Origin: Rhizobium sp. Root1220
GTDB taxonomy: Bacteria; Pseudomonadota; Alphaproteobacteria; Rhizobiales; Rhizobiaceae
DNA: 64,000 bases
NCBI RefSeq assembly: GCF_001426265.1
Contig: NZ_LMDG01000037.1
Location: 124,001-188,000 of the forward strand
Direction: 5' to 3'
Notes under the pieces: model-generated
What the model was told of the DNA's origin: nothing
Databases searched by the model: none
What the model saw: only the letters and a program-made list of their open reading frames with translations
Translations under genes and position numbers: made by a program
Shown: one piece after another, positions 33,417 to 41,709 of the stretch
How the letters are laid out: every line of letters begins with the position of its first letter
Position numbering within the stretch: position 1 is the stretch's first letter

Positions 33417-34784
33417 ATGAAAACCGATAGTGAACACAACGCATTTCTAACCGGCTCGCTGCCTGCGGTCTTTGCTCGCACCGCGGCACCTATCATTCTG
33501 ATCACCACGATCAACGGCTTCTTCGCAGTCGTGGACGCCTACTTCCTTGGGGCCTATGTCGGCCCCGAGGCGCTTTCGGCCGTTACACTGATCTTCCCCG
33601 GCCTGATGTTGATCATCGCGCTGCAATCGCTTGTTTCGAACGGCATGGCGAGCATTCTCGCCCGCCAATTGGGAGCAGGCAACCGGCTCGCGGCGCGGCG
33701 GACGTTTTCCGCTGCCCACGTACTCTCGATCGCCGTCGTCGCTTTGGTCAATGCAATCTACTGGGGCGCGGGTTGCCACATCATTGATGCCGCCGCTGCC
33801 GGCGATGCGGAGGTCGGCGCAAACGCCAGACTCTTCATGGGCATCATGGTGAGCGCAGCACCCGTGGCGTTCCTACTGTCGCTGAACGTCGATGCGCTTC
33901 GTTGCGAGGGCAAGATCGGCTTCATGACCATGGTGACATTTGCCGCATCGCTGCTGAACATTGCTGCCAACTGGTTCTTCATGGCAGTCATGCAATGGGG
34001 GGTGGCAGGCTCGGCGATCGGCACGGTCTCGGCACAGGCGATCTGCCTCGTATCGATCCTCGGATATCGCTGGCGGGGGGCAATGGCACTGCGTCCGGCG
34101 AGGCGGTTTTCATTCGCGGAATGGAAAGGCATCGTCACCCTCGGCGCGCCGATGAGCCTTGGCTTCATCGGCATTTCTGCGGGCTCCGCCGCAATCATCG
34201 TAAACCTCTCCATCTGGGGTTCAGCGGACTATGTGGCGACCATCGGAGCCTATGGCGTCATCACGCGCATAATGACCTTCGCCTATTTGCCGCTGCTCGG
34301 CCTCAACATCGCCTTCCAGACGATCTGCGGAAACAACTACGGGGCGGGGCTTCAAGAGCGTGTCGGGCGCAGCCTGCAAATCGCTATGATCGCGGCGCTT
34401 GTCTACTGCACGTCAGTCGAGGTCATCGTCGAGAGCCTGGCCGGGCGACTGGGCTCGATCTTCGTCAGTGATCCTGTCGTGATCGGGGAAGTCTCGCGCA
34501 TTCTACCTTGGACTGTCGGCGCGTATTTTCTCTTCGGCCAGATGATCGTGCTCTCTGGTTATTTTCAGGCGATCGGCGATGCCAAGCGTGCCGCAATCTT
34601 CGGCCTGTCGCGTGCTTATCTCTTTACGCTGCCGCTCACCTTCCTGCTGCCCCGCATCTTTGGCGAGATCGGGATCTGGATGGTGCCGGTCTTCGCCGAG
34701 GCCTCTATGCTCGTGCTGGCAGGGATAGTGCTCGCGCGTCTCGCAAGAGGGAGAGGTTGGCGCTACGGGCTATTGCCCGCGTGA
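33417..34784 (+). CDS. MATE family efflux transporter
   Basis: Multidrug and toxic compound extrusion transporter, 455 residues, twelve predicted helices in two bundles. The N-terminal bundle starts SLPAVFARTAAPIILITTINGFFAVVDAYF-like (TM1, with the family's PxI and D residues), and the C-terminal bundle starts WKGIVTLGAPMSLGFIG. Substrate and coupling ion (Na+ or H+) are unknown. The ATG at 33417 is chosen because homology starts there. A 7-bp inverted repeat (33372-33399) lies in the gap before it, and a bidirectional terminator follows. Confidence 0.92.
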   Translation: MKTDSEHNAFLTGSLPAVFARTAAPIILITTINGFFAVVDAYFLGAYVGPEALSAVTLIFPGLMLIIALQSLVSNGMASILARQLGAGNRLAARRTFSAAHVLSIAVVALVNAIYWGAGCHIIDAAAAGDAEVGANARLFMGIMVSAAPVAFLLSLNVDALRCEGKIGFMTMVTFAASLLNIAANWFFMAVMQWGVAGSAIGTVSAQAICLVSILGYRWRGAMALRPARRFSFAEWKGIVTLGAPMSLGFIGISAGSAAIIVNLSIWGSADYVATIGAYGVITRIMTFAYLPLLGLNIAFQTICGNNYGAGLQERVGRSLQIAMIAALVYCTSVEVIVESLAGRLGSIFVSDPVVIGEVSRILPWTVGAYFLFGQMIVLSGYFQAIGDAKRAAIFGLSRAYLFTLPLTFLLPRIFGEIGIWMVPVFAEASMLVLAGIVLARLARGRGWRYGLLPA

Positions 34785-34814
34785 AAGCCGCGCTATTGGG
34801 AACGCGGCTTTTTT
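34785..34814 (+). terminator. Rho-independent terminator, possibly bidirectional
   Basis: 8-bp stem AAGCCGCG/CGCGGCTT with a 10-base loop, followed by TTTT. It begins right after the MATE stop codon. The stem also could end the minus-strand iol transcript, though the T-run there is poorer. Confidence 0.85.
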
Positions 34815-34881
34815 CGGCAGGTATTGGAGTCCATATCAGGCCCTGGGCGTCGCTGTCGAAGCCGACGACGATTAGGGCGGC

Positions 34882-35679
34882 TCATGCCTTCATCAGCCAC
34901 TCGTGTTCAGGCGCATTGTGGAATTTCCAGACGCGCTTTGGACCGGCCATGACATTGAGATAATAAAGGTCATATCCGTGGCAGGCGGCGCAGGGGTGAT
35001 AGCCTTTCGGTACCAGCGTGACATCGCCATCTTCGAGCACCATCACCTCGTCCAGCGAACGATCGTCGGTATAGACCCGTTGGAATCCGAAGCCCTGCGG
35101 CGGGTTCAGGCGGTGATAGTAGGTTTCCTCAAGAAAGCTCTCGTTCGGCAGGTCGTCCTGGTCGTGCTTGTGCGGCGGGTAGGATGAGGTGTGGCCGCCC
35201 GGCGTGATGACTTCCACGACAAGCAACGAATAGGCCGAAGCATCGTCCTCCGGCATGATGTTGTTGACATAGCGGACATTCGTACCCTTGCCGCGCGTCA
35301 ATGCAGGGTGCGTGCCGGGCGGAATCGCCTTGGCCTCGTAGGTGCCGCCGCCCGGTGCGGAGCAGACGGCGAGTTCCAGATTCGTCTCGGCCGCCACCGA
35401 CCATGCCGACTCCATCGGGATGTAGAGCGCGTGCGGCTGGCCGTCGAAAGGGTTCATCCGCTCACCGAGCGTGCCGAAATCCTTGGCGCCGGCCTTGGCT
35501 TTGCCCTTGCCGCTTACCCAAACGAGGCAGACTTCGCGGTCGCCGGTTTCGCCGGACACCGTTTCGCCCGCCTTTAACCTGTGCATCTCGAACCCGACAT
35601 AGGTCCAGCCGGCGTTTTCAGGCGTCACATGGGTGACGCGGCCGCTCTTGCCTGATGGTTTTACCTTGAGGTTTGGCAT
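34882..35679 (-). CDS. iolB: 5-deoxy-glucuronate isomerase
   Basis: Inositol catabolism step converting 5-deoxy-D-glucuronate to 2-deoxy-5-keto-D-gluconate. The 265-residue bicupin shows the KduI/IolB metal site in SYPPHKHDQDDLP and the later EETYYHRLNPPQGFGFQRVY, with VTLVPKGYHPC in the second cupin. The ATG at 35679 (MPNLKVKPSG) has AGGAGA about nine bases upstream; an upstream in-frame ATG is unlikely. It is the last gene of iolCDEB, 61 bases after iolE. Confidence 0.95.
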   Translation of the reverse strand: MPNLKVKPSGKSGRVTHVTPENAGWTYVGFEMHRLKAGETVSGETGDREVCLVWVSGKGKAKAGAKDFGTLGERMNPFDGQPHALYIPMESAWSVAAETNLELAVCSAPGGGTYEAKAIPPGTHPALTRGKGTNVRYVNNIMPEDDASAYSLLVVEVITPGGHTSSYPPHKHDQDDLPNESFLEETYYHRLNPPQGFGFQRVYTDDRSLDEVMVLEDGDVTLVPKGYHPCAACHGYDLYYLNVMAGPKRVWKFHNAPEHEWLMKA

Positions 35680-35740
35680 TGATCTGTCTCTCCTGGTAGG
35701 TTGTGGCGCCTTGCTCCGGCAGTCCGGAGAGGCACTCACC

Positions 35741-36658
35741 TTATCCTTTGGGGAAGCCTTCCGTTTCGACGGTATAGCCCGCGGCCGTCATAACCCGCGT
35801 CAATTCGGCATGGCCGATCTCGGCCATTTTCTGCGGCGGGGCTTTGCGCGGATCCTGCTCGGCCTCGACGACGAACCAGCCCTCATAGCCGTGATCGGCG
35901 AGCCGCTGGACGATGGCGCCGAAATCGAGCGAACCGTCGCCCGGCACGGTGAAGGCGCCAAGCGACACCGCGTCGAGGAACGATTGCCGGCTGCGATCGA
36001 GCCCATCCACCACAGGCCTGCGGATGTCCTTGACGTGAACGTGGTTGATGCGGGCATGGTGGTTGCCGATGGCGCGCAAAACGTCTCCCCCGGCAAAGGC
36101 CAAATGCCCGGCATCGAGCAAAAGAGGGATACCTTCTCCCGAATGACGCATGAACGCGTCTAGCTCCGGCTCGGTTTCGACCACGGCAGCCATGTGATGG
36201 TGATAGGAAAGCGGCATGCCCTGCTCGACGCACCACTCCCCGAACTGGGTGACACGACGCGCATAGGCCTTCATCTCGTCATCGGAAAGACGTGGCTTGG
36301 TCGCGAGCGGCTTTGAGCGGTCGCCTTGGATCGAGCGGCCCACCTCGCCGTAGACGATGCAGGGAGCATTGACCGCCTTGAACAGTTCGATCATCGGAGC
36401 GATGCGGTCCTTGTTGGCGGCAAGCTCTTCGTCGACCAGCGTACCCGAGAACCAGCCCCCGCACAGCGTCACGTCGGCGGCGCGCAGGATCGGCAGCATC
36501 ACCTGTGGATCGTCAGGAAAGCGGCGGCCTTTCTCCATGCCGGTAAAGCCTGCACTTCGGGATTGCCGCAGGCACTCCTCGAGGGACACATCGTCGCTGA
36601 GCTCAGGAAGATCGTCGTTCCACCACGCGATGGGCGACATTCCGAGTTTGGCCTTCAT
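35741..36658 (-). CDS. iolE: Inosose (myo-inosose-2) dehydratase
   Basis: Second step of myo-inositol breakdown: dehydrates 2-keto-myo-inositol to 3D-(3,5/4)-trihydroxycyclohexane-1,2-dione. The 305-residue xylose-isomerase-like TIM barrel contains GMSPIAWWNDDLPEL at the N-terminus, SYHHHMAAVVETEPELDAFM, LLLDAGHLAFAGGD and HVHVKDIR, which hold the metal His, Asp and Glu ligands. An AGGAG site lies seven bases before the ATG at 36658. It lies 69 bases after iolD in the same operon. Confidence 0.95.
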   Translation of the reverse strand: MKAKLGMSPIAWWNDDLPELSDDVSLEECLRQSRSAGFTGMEKGRRFPDDPQVMLPILRAADVTLCGGWFSGTLVDEELAANKDRIAPMIELFKAVNAPCIVYGEVGRSIQGDRSKPLATKPRLSDDEMKAYARRVTQFGEWCVEQGMPLSYHHHMAAVVETEPELDAFMRHSGEGIPLLLDAGHLAFAGGDVLRAIGNHHARINHVHVKDIRRPVVDGLDRSRQSFLDAVSLGAFTVPGDGSLDFGAIVQRLADHGYEGWFVVEAEQDPRKAPPQKMAEIGHAELTRVMTAAGYTVETEGFPKG

Positions 36659-36727
36659 AAACATTCTCCTTAAAGGCATTGTCTGGAGGAGCGGTAACCG
36701 CTCTTCCGCAAAAACGACGACAATCGG

Positions 36728-38578
36728 CTAACCGATGCGCTGGGCGGTACGCGCTGCGACATAAGCCTTGTGCGCCTTGTTTACCTGTTCGCGAGGGCTG
36801 ACCTCGGGCACGGCGACATCCCACCAGTGACCGCCGGCCTCGGTGGTGATCAGCGGATCGGTATCGATCACGAAAACCGAGGTGCGGTCGTTCTTTCGCG
36901 AATCGATGATGGCCTTTTCCAGCTCGGCGATCGAGGCGACCTTGACCGCGATGGCGCCCATGCTCTCGGCATGCGCGCGAAAGTCGATTTCCGGCATGAC
37001 TTGGTGGTAGGAGTCCTTCAGCAGGTTGTTGAAGTTGGCGCCGCCCGTGGCCATCTGCAACCGGTTGATGCAGCCGTACCCGCGGTTGTCGAGCAAGACG
37101 ATGTTGAGCTTGAGCCCCAGCATCACGGAGGTTGCAAGCTCCGAGTTCATCATCATGTAGGAGCCGTCGCCGACCATGACGACGACATCCTTTTCCGGAT
37201 GCGCCATCTTCGCGCCAAGACCGCCGGCGATCTCGTATCCCATGCAGGAGAAGCCGTATTCCATGTGGTAGCTGCCGGGAACGGTGGCAGGCCAGAGCTT
37301 GTGCAACTCCCCAGGTAGGCCGCCTGCCGCGCAAAGCGCAATCGTCTTCTCGCCGCCAATCGAGCGCGCAACCGCGCCGATCACCTGCGCATCTGAAGGC
37401 AGCGCGGCATTGGTGGCGGCCATCGCCTTGGCCGCGGCATCTACCCAGATTTTCTTTTCCTTCTCGGCCTTTGCCGCAAGGGCCGCGGGAGCTTTCCAGC
37501 CGGCAAGCCCGGAGGATATCGCCTTCAAGCCTTCGCGCGCATCGGCCACCAGCGGATGCGCGTCATGCTTGACCGCATCATAGGCCGCGATGTTGACGCT
37601 GAGGATTGCAAGCTTTTCGTTCTTGAATAGCGCCCACGAACCCGTGGTGAAGTCCTGGCAGCGGGTGCCAACCGCAATAACCAGATCAGTTTCCTCGGCA
37701 ATGGCGTTGGCGGCGGACGTACCTGTGACGCCGACCGAACCGAGCGCCAGAGGATGCCGTTCGTCGATCGCCGACTTGCCAGCCTGGGTGACGACAACGG
37801 GAATGCCGTGGGCTTCGGCAAATGCGGTCAATTCCTTCGTCGCCTGTGAATAGAGCACGCCGCCACCGGCGATGATCACCGGCTTTTCCGCCTTCCTGAT
37901 CAGGGCAATGGCGTTCGCCAGCTCATCGGCATCAGGACGCGGGCGGCGCGTCGCCCAGACACGCTCCTCGAAGAAACTCGCCGGATAATCGAAAGCCTCG
38001 GCCTGCACGTCCTGGCAGAGCGACAGAGTTACCGGACCACAGTCGAGAGGATCGGTCAAAACCTGCATGGCGCGCTTCATGGCCGAAATGATCTGCTCCG
38101 GCCGCGTGATTCGATCGAAATACCGCGAGACCGGTCGGAAAGCGTCGTTGGCCGAAACCGTGCCGTCGCCGAAATCCTCGATCTGCTGCAGCACCGGGTC
38201 TGGGGCGCGGTTGGCAAAGACATCAGCGGGGAGAAAGAGAACCGGGATGCGGTTCACGTGCGCGACACCCGCTGCAGTTACCATGTTCAGCGAGCCTGGC
38301 CCGATAGAGGTCGTGCAGGCCATGAAGCGCTGGCGAAAGCTTGCCTTTGCATAAGCGATCGCCGCATGCGCCATGCCCTGTTCGTTATGGGCGCGATAGG
38401 TCGGCAACTCGCCGCGCACCTGGTAAAGTGCCTCGCCGATGCCGGCCACGTTGCCATGGCCGAAGATCGCCCAGACACCGCCGAAGATCGGCACTTTCCG
38501 GCCGTCGACCACTGTCATCTGCTTCCTGAGAAAATGCGTAACGGCCTGCGCCATCGTCAAACGTATCGTCTTGCCCAT
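36728..38578 (-). CDS. iolD: 3D-trihydroxycyclohexane-1,2-dione acylhydrolase
   Basis: Thiamine-diphosphate enzyme that opens the inositol-derived ring to give 5-deoxy-glucuronate. The 616 residues have the three-domain TPP layout: N-terminal Pyr domain (about 20-190, with the catalytic Glu in THNEQGMAHAA-like AHNEQGMAHAAIAYA), central domain (about 215-350), and C-terminal PP domain with the metal motif GDGSYMMMNSELATSVMLGLKLN (GDGS...N). A GGGAGG site lies seven bases before the ATG. Iolc-to-iolD spacing is 22 bases. Confidence 0.96.
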   Translation of the reverse strand: MGKTIRLTMAQAVTHFLRKQMTVVDGRKVPIFGGVWAIFGHGNVAGIGEALYQVRGELPTYRAHNEQGMAHAAIAYAKASFRQRFMACTTSIGPGSLNMVTAAGVAHVNRIPVLFLPADVFANRAPDPVLQQIEDFGDGTVSANDAFRPVSRYFDRITRPEQIISAMKRAMQVLTDPLDCGPVTLSLCQDVQAEAFDYPASFFEERVWATRRPRPDADELANAIALIRKAEKPVIIAGGGVLYSQATKELTAFAEAHGIPVVVTQAGKSAIDERHPLALGSVGVTGTSAANAIAEETDLVIAVGTRCQDFTTGSWALFKNEKLAILSVNIAAYDAVKHDAHPLVADAREGLKAISSGLAGWKAPAALAAKAEKEKKIWVDAAAKAMAATNAALPSDAQVIGAVARSIGGEKTIALCAAGGLPGELHKLWPATVPGSYHMEYGFSCMGYEIAGGLGAKMAHPEKDVVVMVGDGSYMMMNSELATSVMLGLKLNIVLLDNRGYGCINRLQMATGGANFNNLLKDSYHQVMPEIDFRAHAESMGAIAVKVASIAELEKAIIDSRKNDRTSVFVIDTDPLITTEAGGHWWDVAVPEVSPREQVNKAHKAYVAARTAQRIG

Positions 38579-38600
38579 GGGGCACCTCCCAATGCTCTAA

Positions 38601-40535
38601 TTAATGCAGGCCGCGGGTTTTCAACCATGCCTCGGTCAGTTGGCGGAAGCGTCCAGCCATATCGGTGATCGCCTCCTCGTCATTCATGTTGCCGGACAGC
38701 CATGCACGGGCCGCATCGGCAAAAATCGTACGCCCGACCGCAAATCCCTTGACGGAGGGTGCAGCAAGCGTCGCCTCGAAGCCCTTGAGCAGTTCTTCGG
38801 CCGGCGCCTCGAGCCCGAGCAGCACAATACCCCGGCACCACGGATCGTTCCTGGCGATCACCGCCTCGATCTTCTTCCACGCGGCGCTGGAGGCCTGGGG
38901 TTCCAGCTTCCACCAGTCCGGCTTGATCCCCAGAGCATAGAGCTCTTCCATCGCGGTCGAAATGGTATCGTCGGTCAACGGTCCGTTCTTGCTGGCGATG
39001 ATCTCGATCAGGAGCTCGCGACCAACCTTGCGCGCCGCTTCGAAGAGCGTACGCAGCTTTTCTTGTTGCTCCGTCTTCAACTCGGCGGGATCGTCCGGAT
39101 GATAGAAGCACAGGCACTTGATGCAGTGATCGAGCGGCCATTCGACAAGTTGCGAGCCGATGTCCTGGCTGAATTCGAAGCGTAGCGGCTTGGAGCCCGG
39201 CAATTCCACCGGGCGGCCGATCCACGCGAAATTCTTGGTTGCGGCATCGAAGAAGGCATCGCGGCCAAATCGCTCGTCGATCAGCATCCCATAGCCGCTG
39301 CGGCCGTTCGCGACGCGCGCAGCTGCCTCGACCGCCAGCCGCTTGAAGGCAACGATCCTCTTGTAGTCCACACCCAGTTCGTCGCAGACGCTGGTCAGTT
39401 GCGAGCGATGGTCGATCGCCAGCGCCATCAATAGCGGAATCTTGCCCTTGCGGGTCGAAGCCCAGTGAATGTGGTTTATTTCCTCGTCCTTGCGTAGCGC
39501 CAGGTGCTTGCTGCCGTTCTTCAGGAAAAAATCGAGCTCCGCCCAGGTCGGGTATTCCGGCGAGCAGAGCAGTCGGGAGACGGCAAAGGCACCGCAGGCG
39601 TTTGCCCAGGTCGCACAGGTTTTCAGCGGTTCGTCCTTTAACCAGCCACGCAGGAGGCCGGACATGAACGCGTCGCCGGCGCCCAGCACGTTGAAGACCT
39701 CAATCGGAAAGCCTTCGCCGATGATGCCAGCCTCGAGGTCGTCCGAGATGGGGCCGTCATAGACGATGCAGCCCATGGCGCCGCGCTTCAGCACGATCGT
39801 TGCAGCGGAAAGGCGACGAATCTCTTTCAAGGCTCCAAGCACGTCATCGGCGCCCGAGGCGATCAGGATTTCCTCTTCCGTCCCGACGATCAGATCGCAA
39901 TCAGGCAGCGTCTCCTTCATCTTGGAGGAAACGCGGTCGGACTTCACATAACGCTCGAATCCCTCCGCATGGCCGGCAAGCCCCCAGAGGTTTGGTCGGT
40001 AGTCTATATCGAAGATCACCTTGCGGCCATTGGCCTTGGCGATGCGGATCGCCTTGCGCTGCGCAGCCTCCGTATTCGGCCGGGAGAAATGCGTGCCGGA
40101 GACCAGCACTGCTCGAGACGACTTGATGTAGGCCTCGTCGATATCGCTTTCATCAAGCGCCATGTCGGCACAGTCGGAGCGATAAAAGATCATCGGCGAG
40201 ACGCCTTCGGCCTCGACAGCGAGAAGCACCAGTGCTGTAAGCCGCTCCTTGTCCGTAACGATGCCGTCGGTTGCAACACCTTCGCGCGCCGACTGCTCGC
40301 GAATGAAGCGTCCCATCTGTTCATCGCCGACGCGCGTTATCAGGCCGGATTTTAGCCCGAGGCGGGCCGTGCCGATGGCTATATTGGCGGGGCAGCCGCC
40401 AACCGATTTGGCGAACGAGCCGATATCCTCCAGCCGCGATCCAATTTGTTGACCATAAAGGTCGACCGAGGAGCGGCCGATGGTGATCACATCAAGTTGC
40501 GGCTCCGGCTGTGCGCCAGGATTCGATTGTACCAT
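38601..40535 (-). CDS. iolC: 5-dehydro-2-deoxygluconokinase fused to DUF2090
   Basis: Two-domain protein of 644 residues. The N-terminal PfkB/ribokinase domain (about 15-330) phosphorylates 2-deoxy-5-keto-gluconate: it starts VITIGRSSVDLYGQQIG, contains SVGGCPANIAIG, and ends with the catalytic NVLGAGDAFMSGLLRGWL. The C-terminal DUF2090 part (about 345-640) looks like a TIM-barrel aldolase relative and may perform the IolJ aldolase step, as proposed for this fusion in proteobacteria. The start at 40535 has GGGAGG before it. Two IolR-like operator sites lie 57-102 bases upstream. It is the first gene of iolCDEB. Confidence 0.95.
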   Translation of the reverse strand: MVQSNPGAQPEPQLDVITIGRSSVDLYGQQIGSRLEDIGSFAKSVGGCPANIAIGTARLGLKSGLITRVGDEQMGRFIREQSAREGVATDGIVTDKERLTALVLLAVEAEGVSPMIFYRSDCADMALDESDIDEAYIKSSRAVLVSGTHFSRPNTEAAQRKAIRIAKANGRKVIFDIDYRPNLWGLAGHAEGFERYVKSDRVSSKMKETLPDCDLIVGTEEEILIASGADDVLGALKEIRRLSAATIVLKRGAMGCIVYDGPISDDLEAGIIGEGFPIEVFNVLGAGDAFMSGLLRGWLKDEPLKTCATWANACGAFAVSRLLCSPEYPTWAELDFFLKNGSKHLALRKDEEINHIHWASTRKGKIPLLMALAIDHRSQLTSVCDELGVDYKRIVAFKRLAVEAAARVANGRSGYGMLIDERFGRDAFFDAATKNFAWIGRPVELPGSKPLRFEFSQDIGSQLVEWPLDHCIKCLCFYHPDDPAELKTEQQEKLRTLFEAARKVGRELLIEIIASKNGPLTDDTISTAMEELYALGIKPDWWKLEPQASSAAWKKIEAVIARNDPWCRGIVLLGLEAPAEELLKGFEATLAAPSVKGFAVGRTIFADAARAWLSGNMNDEEAITDMAGRFRQLTEAWLKTRGLH

Positions 40536-40591
40536 GATGTCCTCCCGCTGGATTCTAGCTGCGGCCTGGATGGGTCGCCGACTTTTGACAA

Positions 40592-40606
40592 TGAAACATC
40601 GGTTCC
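40592..40606. promoter_or_regulatory. IolR operator-like site upstream of iolC (site 1)
   Basis: TGAAACATCGGTTCC, which matches TGRAAYA-N4-TTCC shared with three other sites in this cluster. It sits in the iolC promoter region, 57 bases before the iolC start codon. Confidence 0.55.
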
Positions 40607-40622
40607 GTAATATTGTCAATTC

Positions 40623-40637
40623 GGAATGTTTATTCCA
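40623..40637. promoter_or_regulatory. IolR operator-like site upstream of iolC (site 2)
   Basis: GGAATGTTTATTCCA: a perfect GGAA-N6-TTCC palindrome, the motif I remember for the IolR regulon of Sinorhizobium meliloti. Reversed, it reads TGGAATAAACATTCC and aligns with the other three sites. It overlaps the 3' end of iolR. Confidence 0.68.
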
Positions 40638-41505
40638 TTTCGGCTTTTACGGATTTTATCTGGGCAAGCTTGCGCCGCCGCTCGGCAATCGCCACTGGTA
40701 AAGCCATGGTTAGCGCCATGGAGGCAGACAGCGAGCGGAATCCGGCAAAATCTGCTTCAGCCAGTTCAAACCAGCAGGTCGCTCGAGCCGCCAATGGCGA
40801 AAAGGCGGAATCGGTGATGGCAACGACGGGTACGCCACGAGCTGCCAACTCTTCCGCTTGGCTCAGGCTATCGGCGGCATAGGGCGAGAAGCTCGCAGCA
40901 ATTGCCGCATCCCTTGGTGTTGCAAACTGCACCATTTCCGGATCGACGCCATTCGGCGACGCGACGATCTGGTGGCGGATGTTGAGCTTGGAGAAGGCAT
41001 AGGTCATATGCGCCGTCAGCGGATAGGAACGTCGCTTTGCAATCAGATAGATTGTGTCCGCTGCGGCCAGGATATCGACTGCCCGCGTGAAGGTCTCTGT
41101 CTGCACGGTCGCCGCAAGGCGATTGACCGATTGGCTGGCAGCCGAGATGAAACCCGTAAGCAGGTTTGCATCCTCGTCGTCACCGCTCGATTGTTCGAGG
41201 GTGACGAGCCGTTCCTCGTAACTCAGCGTCCGATCGCGCAGACGCTCGCGAAAAATGCTCTGCAGGTCCGAGAAACCGTCGTAGCCGAGATGATGTGCCA
41301 GCCGGACCAGTGTTGACGGCTGCACCTCCGACGCAGCTGCGATGCTGGCGGTAGTTCCAAAAGCGATCTCGTCGGGATTGCCAAGCGCAAAGGCAGCGAC
41401 TTGGGCAAGCCGCTTCGGCATGCTGCCCTTTCGCTCGATAATGGTGCTGCGCAGGCTTTCGAAATCGCGCGGAACTCTTGCGCGCGGCTTGGTGTCACTT
41501 TCCAT
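40630..41505 (-). CDS. iolR: RpiR/MurR family regulator IolR
   Basis: Predicted repressor of inositol catabolism, 291 residues. The N-terminal HTH_6 domain (about 10-85) includes RLAQVAAFALGNPDEIAFGTTASIAAASEVQPSTLVRLAHHLG, and the C-terminal SIS sugar-phosphate isomerase domain (about 130-265) contains DTIYLIAKRRSYPLT and would bind the inducer. The start at 41505 is where homology begins; an in-frame upstream codon would add 52 unlikely residues. It lies directly upstream of iolC on the same strand, divergent from a Gfo/Idh/MocA gene. Operator-like sites beside it and before iolC suggest autoregulation. Confidence 0.93.
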   Translation of the reverse strand: MESDTKPRARVPRDFESLRSTIIERKGSMPKRLAQVAAFALGNPDEIAFGTTASIAAASEVQPSTLVRLAHHLGYDGFSDLQSIFRERLRDRTLSYEERLVTLEQSSGDDEDANLLTGFISAASQSVNRLAATVQTETFTRAVDILAAADTIYLIAKRRSYPLTAHMTYAFSKLNIRHQIVASPNGVDPEMVQFATPRDAAIAASFSPYAADSLSQAEELAARGVPVVAITDSAFSPLAARATCWFELAEADFAGFRSLSASMALTMALPVAIAERRRKLAQIKSVKAEME

Positions 41506-41522
41506 GTCGTCGATCCGAAGAA

Positions 41523-41537
41523 TGAAACAAATATTCC
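41523..41537. promoter_or_regulatory. IolR operator-like site near iolR start (site 3)
   Basis: TGAAACAAATATTCC, 18 bases before the iolR start codon. The first seven bases are identical to site 1 and the last eight are identical to site 4. Position fits autorepression. Confidence 0.58.
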
Positions 41538-41663
41538 ATGCTTCTGACCATAATTGATTTCCGCCCGTCGGCCTATCTGTTTTATTTTCACTGAAATACA
41601 AGGGTTTTGGCGACAACGATGGGGGTTCGGCCGCATTGGCAAGGGCGCAACCGCTTGTCAAAA

Positions 41664-41678
41664 TGATCTAAATATTCC
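41664..41678. promoter_or_regulatory. IolR operator-like site near the dehydrogenase gene (site 4)
   Basis: TGATCTAAATATTCC, 31 bases before the Gfo/Idh/MocA start codon. It shares AAATATTCC with site 3. This would place the dehydrogenase gene in the inositol regulon. Confidence 0.52.
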
Positions 41679-41709
41679 AGAAATCAAAGCGGCATCGGGA
41701 GGAAATACA

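Noticed and set aside
41506..41661. N-terminal extension of IolR to about 343 residues
   Set aside because: The extension covers the divergent promoter region and operator-like sites, and its sequence is unlike HTH_6 proteins; homology starts at 41505.
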